A stretch of DNA of 64,000 nt from NCBI GenBank assembly GCA_035771165.1, contig JAWNZC010000001.1, positions 5,638,501 to 5,702,500 of the forward strand, in the 5' to 3' direction. This DNA comes from Paragorgia papillata. Its lineage: Eukaryota; Cnidaria; Anthozoa; Scleralcyonacea; Coralliidae. The position numbers and the translations under genes were made by a program. The notes below the pieces were generated by a model, which ran no database searches, was not told where the DNA came from, and saw only the letters and a list, made by a program, of their open reading frames with translations. Positions 33,619-40,515 of the stretch are shown in pieces. Within the stretch, counting starts at the first letter, position 1. Each line of letters starts with the position of its first letter.

Positions 33619-34467
33619 ATGAGTATTAAAGATATTTTAGATTTTGAAGTCAAAAGTTTGACAAACGAGTTACATGAAAAATTGGAAAAACTTTACACCC
33701 CAAATTTGGACCCGCATTATTTATCATTGGCAGAATTACAAATTTTGGCTTTTGAAAATGGTATCAAAAATACAAAAAACTTAACACGCAAAACAATTTT
33801 AGAAATGCTTGAAATTCCATACCAATCAAATCAAAACCCAGGTCACCCGGATTACCACAATTGGAACCCAGTTAAGATAACATTCAAAGATATCGATGGA
33901 ACTGATGAAATAACTTTTCCAAGTATGGTTGACGCTGGTGTCGCTATTAAAAAAAGAGCCGGTGCTATTGAATACCATATTAACAACAAAAAACCAATTG
34001 AGTATAATGGCAAACTTTGGAATATAAGTCGTTCAATTCCTTATCAAAGCAGAAACCACGACGAAAAATTAGAAAATGAAATAAAACATTTACAGGAACG
34101 ACTCAATGGATTCAATTTGGAAATGTTAGAATATACATTCCAAAAAACAATTCCAAGAGGTAAGTTGCTTAAAATTGCCACCGAATTTGGAATCCCAAAT
34201 CCAACAGATCTTATCAACAAAACACTTTGTTACAAACTTGGTTTACCTTTTGTACCATTTAAACCATGGCCAAAAAATGATAAAATACCTGTTAAAGTTA
34301 TTTTTATAGCAGTAGTTCCATTCAAAAGTGAGACAATTGGGTTTTCAAGTTTGACAGAAGCAGCTTTGGCAATAGGATACAAAACCTTTAACGGCATAAA
34401 TTATTGCATCCAAAATAAAATAATTGTTTGGTACAATGGGAAATTTTGGTCTGTAAAACGCAAATAA
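33619..34467 (+). CDS. Maverick protein with two NUMOD1-like modules (282 aa)
   Basis: Two tandem units (about 30-136 and 170-282) each have a helical part followed by P(V)K(I/V)xF...(T/S)FPSM or FSSL, then an A-x-I helix and YNGK(L/F)W(N/S)(I/V). This matches the pattern of NUMOD1-type helix-turn-helix DNA-binding modules found beside homing nucleases; no nuclease domain is present. A third module is in the protein at 34904-35395. I infer a DNA-binding regulator or terminus-binding protein. It starts at ATAAATG. Confidence 0.68.
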   Translation: MSIKDILDFEVKSLTNELHEKLEKLYTPNLDPHYLSLAELQILAFENGIKNTKNLTRKTILEMLEIPYQSNQNPGHPDYHNWNPVKITFKDIDGTDEITFPSMVDAGVAIKKRAGAIEYHINNKKPIEYNGKLWNISRSIPYQSRNHDEKLENEIKHLQERLNGFNLEMLEYTFQKTIPRGKLLKIATEFGIPNPTDLINKTLCYKLGLPFVPFKPWPKNDKIPVKVIFIAVVPFKSETIGFSSLTEAALAIGYKTFNGINYCIQNKIIVWYNGKFWSVKRK

Positions 34468-34471
34468 AAAA

Positions 34472-34789
34472 ATGGGCAACAAAAATTCAAAACAGAAAGA
34501 AAAATTAAACAAAAATCATATTAGTAAAAAAGGATTCCAGTTGGGTCTAAGTTTTGGCAGGGATGATTTGGTTATGGAAGGAAATCTGCAAATAGGTTGG
34601 TCAAATAAAACAGTTAAAAATTATACAAAGGTACCAAGTTGTAAAAAATCGGCTTCTACAAATTCTTTAAAAACAAATGAAATAAATAATGATGATATTA
34701 ACAAGGATTCAAAATTGGTACCGACAAATTCGGAAACAGCGGAGGACAAGGCGGAACACACTTCTCAGGGAAAAATGGGTACAAAATGA
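34472..34789 (+). CDS. Maverick predicted N-myristoylated protein (105 aa)
   Basis: The N-terminus MGNKNSKQKEKLNKN fits the N-myristoylation signal (Gly2, Ser6, then basic residues). The body is polar and low in hydrophobics, with a Ser/Asn/Lys-rich tail. It starts 4 bp after the preceding stop. A myristoyl group plus basic patch would tether it to membranes. I do not recognise a family. Confidence 0.62.
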   Translation: MGNKNSKQKEKLNKNHISKKGFQLGLSFGRDDLVMEGNLQIGWSNKTVKNYTKVPSCKKSASTNSLKTNEINNDDINKDSKLVPTNSETAEDKAEHTSQGKMGTK

Positions 34790-34903
34790 AAAGGACATAT
34801 GGGTGCACAATAATGAAAGACATGAAAATTATTATTGAAATTTTAAAAATAATCTCTTATTTTAAAAAAAAATAAGAAATTTAAAAAGAAAACACTATAA
34901 TAA

Positions 34904-35395
34904 ATGTCAACATTAACACCTGAAAACATTAACAATTATTTACAAAATGAAGAAGATGAACTTGAAGTCAATCGTCAAAAAAAACTTATGGAACTCAAAA
35001 AACTTTTTCAAATCAGAATGAAACTCAGGGAAAGTGCTACCAAAAGACTTAAAGAAATACGGGACAATGAACCACCACCAACATATCTTAAAGAATTAAG
35101 ACAAATTGGTAAAAAACTTGGTGTCAAAGGATCCCACAGTTTAAACTTAAAAACCATTTGCGAGAAACTAGAAATACCACTAGTCAAAAATGAAGTTTAT
35201 GACAAGTACCACAGAAATGTCATTAGGACACCTGTAAAAATAATATTTACTTCTGCTGCTGGAAACACAATAGAATTTCCAAGTATTTACAATGCAGCCC
35301 TAAATTTACACAAAAACCCCAGTTTCATCCCATATTGCATCAAAAAAAACATGGAAGTTATGTTTAATGGTAAATTTTGGTCCGTAAGTCGTTAA
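34904..35395 (+). CDS. Maverick protein with one NUMOD1-like module (163 aa)
   Basis: A charged helical N-terminus (about 1-65) is followed by a module closely like those in the protein at 33619: a helix (KELRQIGKKLGVKG), TPVKIIF, IEFPSIYNAALNLHKNP, and FNGKFWSVSR at the C-terminus. This is a paralogue by partial duplication. It starts at TATAATAAATG. Confidence 0.68.
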   Translation: MSTLTPENINNYLQNEEDELEVNRQKKLMELKKLFQIRMKLRESATKRLKEIRDNEPPPTYLKELRQIGKKLGVKGSHSLNLKTICEKLEIPLVKNEVYDKYHRNVIRTPVKIIFTSAAGNTIEFPSIYNAALNLHKNPSFIPYCIKKNMEVMFNGKFWSVSR

Positions 35396-35539
35396 TTTTT
35401 TTAAAATCCACACTAATAAACAGTAGCCGACTGTTTTCTAAGTCCTTGTTTTCTGATTTTTGGGTTGTTCGTAAATTTGGTCATGCTATTTTTAAAATTA
35501 CTATCCATTGTTGGGTAGTAATTTTTTTATGAAGTTTTT

Positions 35540-35689
35540 TTAAAATGTAAGCCACCATAATACCAACACAACATTCAAAATAATGGCTCCAATCATAAAA
35601 ACACCAAAAAATGAAACTCTGTTTACTTGTTTAACAATCTGGTTCTCAAAATAATCAAAAGCAGCTTCAATATCAACATTATCATCCAT
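35540..35689 (-). CDS. Maverick tiny membrane protein (49 aa)
   Basis: I take the start at 35689, preceded on its strand by TAAAATAAAA; a longer frame exists upstream without the motif. An acidic helical N-terminus (MDDNVDIEAAFDYFENQIV) precedes one hydrophobic segment (FFGVFMIGAIILNVVLVLWW) that ends the protein. It diverges from the polymerase gene. Confidence 0.55.
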   Translation of the reverse strand: MDDNVDIEAAFDYFENQIVKQVNRVSFFGVFMIGAIILNVVLVLWWLTF

Positions 35690-35731
35690 TTTTATTTTAT
35701 ATAAAAAATTCATATAGTAATAAATAGTATC

Positions 35732-38700
35732 ATGACGAAACAAACTAATGATCCTAAACTTCTCAAAATTCGGGAAGCTGCCAGACTTAGAAAACAAAAG
35801 CAGCTGCAAAGGGACAAGGATTTAAATCCCTTCAAACCCGAAAGACTCCAAAAACTTCTGGAAAAACAGAAGGAAAAGGAGTTAAAGAAGGAGCAAAAAC
35901 TTGTCAACCAACAAGACAGGTTACAAGATGATCTAAAAAAATTCCAGCAAAAAACAGAAAGAAAATTACAAACAAAAGAACGAGCAAAATGGGGTAAAGA
36001 GATCAGACAAGAGGAAGCAAGACAGGACAAGTTCAAATGGGACAAGAAGTGGAAAGGTGCCAGTAAAAAACTTAAAAAAACCCGTCAGGTTCTTGGCAAC
36101 AAACTCTCAAAGATTTTTAAACGCCGAACAAGGGCTAACAAAAAAGTTAGACAAACGGAACCAATATTAGTTAAAACATTTGCAAAAGGATTGTCTGAAC
36201 TGTACGAAATCTCGGGTCAAAATTATAAAGACCCGGTTGTATTTTTGGAACAAACAACAGCTGGAGTTGAAGACCTCATTAATGGGGTTGAGAATTCCAA
36301 AAAAGTCAAGACAACTTTGATTTGTAAACTAGTTCATTATGATTATGTTGAAAGCCTTGAAGAAGTGGACTTATTTTACTTTACTTCAAACATGAAAGCC
36401 ATGACAACCCAGGAGGATGTTACGGAGCTGTACAAAATCTCAAAGCAGGAAATGCTCGAAAATTTGGCAGCACACCAAAAAAAAGGTTCAGGTTGGTCAA
36501 TAAGGTCTGTGGAAAAACTTGACATATCAATAACCAAGTACAAACCTTTAAATGGTAAGAGATATAAGCAACTACCAAAATTCATTAGAGACAAAAAGGC
36601 AATCATCAATCCAAAAAACCTGAAAGATGACTATTGTTTCCTTTATGCAGTTGCAATTGCTGAGACATTACAAAAAAATCCAAATACTCAAAAACTTGAA
36701 AGAATTCCTGTGTCAGTCCAATTAATGGTGGAAGATTATGATGTGCGAGGATTGTCATTTCCTGTCAAAATTAAAGAAATTTCAAAATTTGAAAAGTTGA
36801 ATGAGATTGGTGTTAATGTTTTGACATATGACGATGAAATTAAAAAAGTTTGTCAAATGCAAATTAGCAGATCTGAGTATGACAAAAGGGTCAACTTATT
36901 TTGGTGGAATGATCATTTTAGTTGTATCAAGGACAAAGGTAAGCTTTTGACAACTCAAAACAACAACCACCAACACAAAAAGTTCTTCTGCGACTTTTGT
37001 CTCAACCCTTTTGAAACAGAGAATATTTTGAACCAACATGAGGTTGTCTGTAGGGCTCATGATGCCCAGATCCAAGAGTATCCAGAAAAAGGTGAGGACG
37101 ACGTCATGGGGTGGGGTTTAAAAGATTTGAAGAAAACCCAAGATGTCTCTTTCATTGTGGTGGCAGATTTTGAGTGCGAGTTGGATACCTTAAAAACTCA
37201 AAAAACTGATGAGTCCAAAAGTTACACCCAAGCCTATCAAGAACATGTGCCAATCAGTTATGGGTTTTCCATTATTTGTTCCAATCCAAAAATTTATCCA
37301 GGAAAGTATTTCAGTTACACCAAAAAATATAACTTTGAAAACATTGGTCAAATGTTTATCGAAAAGCTAGAAATGGAAGCAAAAAAGATTTGGCACACAT
37401 ATTTGAAAACTCCTAAAAAAATTATCATGACAGCTGAAAATGAAACCAACTTTCAAAATGCAACCAATTGTTATGTTTGTGGAGGATGTTTTGTCCGAAG
37501 AAATCCAAAAGATTTGGACCCCAAAAGCATCTGGAAAGCCAACAAACTAACACCAAAAAGTAAAGTTAGGGACCATAATCATTTAAATGGTCAGTACCGA
37601 GGAGCTGCCCATAACGACTGTAATTATGCTATGTCAAGTGCCAGACATATTCCAGTACTCTTCCACAACTTTAGTGGTTATGATGCTCATTTAATTGCAA
37701 AGTATTTGGGGTTGTCAAATGGTCCCATTGGTTGTATTGCAAAAACTGAAGAAGAGTACATTAGTGTTAATAAGAAGCTTTGGATGGATGGTGGTATGAA
37801 GACCAACCCAAAAACTGGTAGATTAAAGAAAAAATGGGTGCCATTGGAATTAAGATTTTTAGATTCATTAAAATTTATGTCCTCATCCCTCGCAACCCTA
37901 ACTTCAAATTTACCAAATGATGAGTTTCATTACACTGAGAATGGTTTCAAAGATTATCCTAAAAATCATGTGGATTTGTTAAAAAGAAAAGGTGTGTTTC
38001 CTTATGAAATTTTGACCAGTTTGAAAAAGTTGGACATAACAGAATTTCCACCACATAAAGATTTTTATTCAAGACTAACTGGAAAAAATGTTGCCATTGA
38101 GGATTACAACCATGGTAAGGATGTTTGGAACAAGTTTAAATGTAAAAATTTGAAGGATTACATGGAGTTGTATCAAAAAACTGACGTGTTGGGACTTACA
38201 GATGTCATTCAAAATTTTAGAAAGATGTGCAAAAAAACATACGGACTGGACCCAATGTGGTATTACACAGCTCCTGGTTTGGCTTGGGATGCTTTGCTGA
38301 AACTAACGGGACAAAAGTTGGAACTACTGACAGACCCTGACCAATATTTAATGATTGAAAAAGGAATTCGAGGTGGAATTTCAACCATAACCCACAGATA
38401 TTCAGAAGCCAACAATGTTTACATGGAAGAATACAATCCTGAAAAGGAAAGCATTTTCATTCCATATTTGGATATGAACAACCTTTACGGATGTTCAATG
38501 ACCCAACCATTACCAGTTGGTGGTTTCAAATGGGTTCCAAAAGATGAGCTTAAAAACTGGCAAGAATATTTGACAACCAAGGGTGAGGGTTGCTTTTTAG
38601 AAGTTAACCTTGAATATCCGGAAGAACTTCATGACTTGCACAATGAAATGCCATTTGCAGCTGAAAAGTTGGTTGTTAACAAGGTTGAAAAGTTAATTCC

Positions 38701-39697
38701 AAATTTGAATGATAAGGAAAAATTTGTGGTTCATTACGAAGCTTTGGATCAGATTTTAAAAAATGGTTTGAAACTAACAAAAATTCATCGAGCCGTTTCA
38801 TTTGTTGAAAAAGCTTGGATGAAGCCATATATTATGTTAAATACTGAGTTAAGAACAGCAGCCAAAAATGACTTCGAAAAAGATTTTTACAAATTAATGA
38901 ATAATTCTGTTTTTGGAAAGACTATGGAGAACGTTAGAAATAGGATGGATATAAGATTGGTTTCAGATGATGACCAACTTGAAAAACTGGCTAGAAAACC
39001 AACATTTAAAGGCGACACAATATTTGCCGATTACTTGGCAGCTGTACACATGAAGAAGACCAGAGTCAAGTTAAACAAGCCAATATTTTGTGGTGCTGCA
39101 ATATTAGACAAGAGTAAAATTTTAATGTACGACTTTCATTACAATTATGTTAAGCCAAAATATGGGGTTAACGCAAAATTACTATTTACAGACACAGACT
39201 CATTGTGTTATGAAATTAAAACCAATGACTTCTTTGTTGACATTAAACCAGATGTTACAAAAATGTTTGACACCTCTAACTTTCCTGAGAACCATCCAAG
39301 TGGAATTATAAGAATGAACAAGAAAGTCCTTGGCATGATGAAGTCCGAAACTGGTGCTGACCAAATATCAAAATTTGTTGGATTGCGGTCAAAAGCATAT
39401 GCGATCAAAATGGCAAAGAAAAAGAATTTTGAAACTGGGTTATGGGATGAAAAAGAAGAAAAAAAGTGTAAAGGAATAGCAAAAGCCGCCATCAACAATA
39501 TCAAATTTAATGATTATTACAACTGTTTAATGACTGGCAAAAATGAACTAAAAGGAATGAATACTTTCAGAAGTACCAAACATACCATACAAACCATTCA
39601 TGTCAACAAAATTGCACTAAATTCTGAGGACGACAAGAGGGTCATTTTAGAGGACAAAATATCAACTTTGGCCATTGGTCATTATAAAACTAAGTAA
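35732..39697 (+). CDS. polB: Maverick DNA polymerase B, protein-primed type (1321 aa)
   Basis: A Lys/Arg-rich coiled N-terminus (about 1-150) is followed by a domain typical of animal Polinton polymerases (GSGWSIRSVEKLDI, KAIINPKNLKDDYCF) and a C2H2 finger (FFCDFCLNPFETENILNQH, about 418). The exonuclease has DFECEL (D479, E481) and HNFSGYDAHLI (about 644). Between these lies a metal-binding insertion with CYVCGG (about 579) and DHNHLNGQYRGAAHNDCNY. Polymerase motifs are YLDMNNLYGCSM (A, about 911), FYKLMNNSVFGKTMENVR (B, about 1051) and TDTDSL (C, about 1152). All key acidic residues are present and the frame is intact. Confidence 0.97.
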   Translation: MTKQTNDPKLLKIREAARLRKQKQLQRDKDLNPFKPERLQKLLEKQKEKELKKEQKLVNQQDRLQDDLKKFQQKTERKLQTKERAKWGKEIRQEEARQDKFKWDKKWKGASKKLKKTRQVLGNKLSKIFKRRTRANKKVRQTEPILVKTFAKGLSELYEISGQNYKDPVVFLEQTTAGVEDLINGVENSKKVKTTLICKLVHYDYVESLEEVDLFYFTSNMKAMTTQEDVTELYKISKQEMLENLAAHQKKGSGWSIRSVEKLDISITKYKPLNGKRYKQLPKFIRDKKAIINPKNLKDDYCFLYAVAIAETLQKNPNTQKLERIPVSVQLMVEDYDVRGLSFPVKIKEISKFEKLNEIGVNVLTYDDEIKKVCQMQISRSEYDKRVNLFWWNDHFSCIKDKGKLLTTQNNNHQHKKFFCDFCLNPFETENILNQHEVVCRAHDAQIQEYPEKGEDDVMGWGLKDLKKTQDVSFIVVADFECELDTLKTQKTDESKSYTQAYQEHVPISYGFSIICSNPKIYPGKYFSYTKKYNFENIGQMFIEKLEMEAKKIWHTYLKTPKKIIMTAENETNFQNATNCYVCGGCFVRRNPKDLDPKSIWKANKLTPKSKVRDHNHLNGQYRGAAHNDCNYAMSSARHIPVLFHNFSGYDAHLIAKYLGLSNGPIGCIAKTEEEYISVNKKLWMDGGMKTNPKTGRLKKKWVPLELRFLDSLKFMSSSLATLTSNLPNDEFHYTENGFKDYPKNHVDLLKRKGVFPYEILTSLKKLDITEFPPHKDFYSRLTGKNVAIEDYNHGKDVWNKFKCKNLKDYMELYQKTDVLGLTDVIQNFRKMCKKTYGLDPMWYYTAPGLAWDALLKLTGQKLELLTDPDQYLMIEKGIRGGISTITHRYSEANNVYMEEYNPEKESIFIPYLDMNNLYGCSMTQPLPVGGFKWVPKDELKNWQEYLTTKGEGCFLEVNLEYPEELHDLHNEMPFAAEKLVVNKVEKLIPNLNDKEKFVVHYEALDQILKNGLKLTKIHRAVSFVEKAWMKPYIMLNTELRTAAKNDFEKDFYKLMNNSVFGKTMENVRNRMDIRLVSDDDQLEKLARKPTFKGDTIFADYLAAVHMKKTRVKLNKPIFCGAAILDKSKILMYDFHYNYVKPKYGVNAKLLFTDTDSLCYEIKTNDFFVDIKPDVTKMFDTSNFPENHPSGIIRMNKKVLGMMKSETGADQISKFVGLRSKAYAIKMAKKKNFETGLWDEKEEKKCKGIAKAAINNIKFNDYYNCLMTGKNELKGMNTFRSTKHTIQTIHVNKIALNSEDDKRVILEDKISTLAIGHYKTK

Positions 39698-39760
39698 AAT
39701 TATGTTAAAGATTTGTATTCAAATAGAATACAAATTTTGAAAATGTTTAAAGTTTTTTGG

Positions 39761-40036
39761 TTATTTAAAATATTTTTTGTTACCTTTAATTCTAACCTCA
39801 TGGGATTTGGAATGGATTTCTTCTTCTTTTTTGTTTTTAAAAGTTTTGGAACATTTCAAACATCTAAAACTAGCATCAAACACTGCCATCTCATTCTTAT
39901 GGACAAACTTAAAATGCAATCTCAGTGCTGTTTCTGTGTTTGTTTCAAATTTGCAAATTTTGCATGTACCTTTTGTATTTGTAGTGGTGGATTGAAAAAA
40001 TTGGCCTCTTACTCCTTTTTTCCTGTATGTTGGCAT
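39761..40036 (-). CDS. Maverick two-finger C2H2 protein (91 aa)
   Basis: Two fingers are visible: CKICKFETNTETALRLHFKFVH and CLKCSKTFKNKKEEEIHSKSH, with a Lys-rich tail. It faces inward from the right terminus, convergent with the polymerase gene, and its start follows AAAAATAAAA. It may bind element DNA or host chromatin; no family is assigned. Confidence 0.75.
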   Translation of the reverse strand: MPTYRKKGVRGQFFQSTTTNTKGTCKICKFETNTETALRLHFKFVHKNEMAVFDASFRCLKCSKTFKNKKEEEIHSKSHEVRIKGNKKYFK

Positions 40037-40215
40037 TTTTATTTTTAAAAATGTTTAAAAACAAGTAAGTCAATTAAAACTTGGCAAACCCCAACCCCAA
40101 AAATTTCCAAAAAACTTGGCAACCATTTTGGAAACCGGAAGTCAAAATATTCCAGAAACCGGAAGTCAAAAAACTTGGCAGCCATCTTTAAAAAATCCAG
40201 GAGGGGGTCAAGCTT

Positions 40216-40306
40216 TTCAAACATGTCCCAGAATCGGCAAACAAAATTTTAGTAAACAATTGGCCGCCATTAAGGTATGTCCCAGAATCGGCCTTTTAAC
40301 ACTACT
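40216..40306 (-). repeat. Maverick right terminal inverted repeat (91 bp perfect)
   Basis: It is the inverted partner of 19209-19299, ending AACACTACT. The inner flank (40080-40215) repeats CCGGAAGTCAAA and CTTGGCA(A/G)CCAT words. Confidence 0.97.
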
Positions 40307-40480
40307 GGGGCCCTCGGTATCCTCAGTCACAGACATTCTTTGGTGGCCCTCGGTATCCTCAGTCAGACATTCTTTGGGGGCCCTCAGTATCCTCAGTTGC
40401 AGATGTTCTTTGGGGGTTACAGACGTTCTTTGGGGGCCCTGGGTATCCTCAGTCATTAAGATGTTCTTTGGGGGCCTTTC
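40307..40480. repeat. 36-bp minisatellite, right part, with right target duplication
   Basis: The array resumes with GGGGCC (40307-40312, the right target duplication), followed by CTCGGTATCCTCAGTC units that decay by about 40480. It is the continuation of the array at 17980-19208. Confidence 0.95.
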
Positions 40481-40515
40481 AAAGAATGCCTGTAAAGAGG
40501 GGTATAGGGTCTTAC

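Larger units (their letters stand above)
19209..40306. mobile_element. Complete Maverick/Polinton DNA transposon (endogenous virus-like)
   Basis: The 21,098-bp element has perfect 91-bp inverted ends beginning AGTAGTGTTAAAAGGCC and a 6-bp target duplication. It carries the diagnostic set: DNA polymerase B, retroviral-type integrase, FtsK/A32-like packaging ATPase and major capsid protein. I count about 23 genes, with no frameshift or nonsense break seen in the core genes. Genes run mainly rightward; minus-strand genes occur at 28746-30602, 35540-35689 and 39761-40036. It differs from the usual set by having collagen-like and second spike genes, a primase, and no recognisable protease. Identical ends and intact frames suggest recent insertion. 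Confidence 0.97.
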
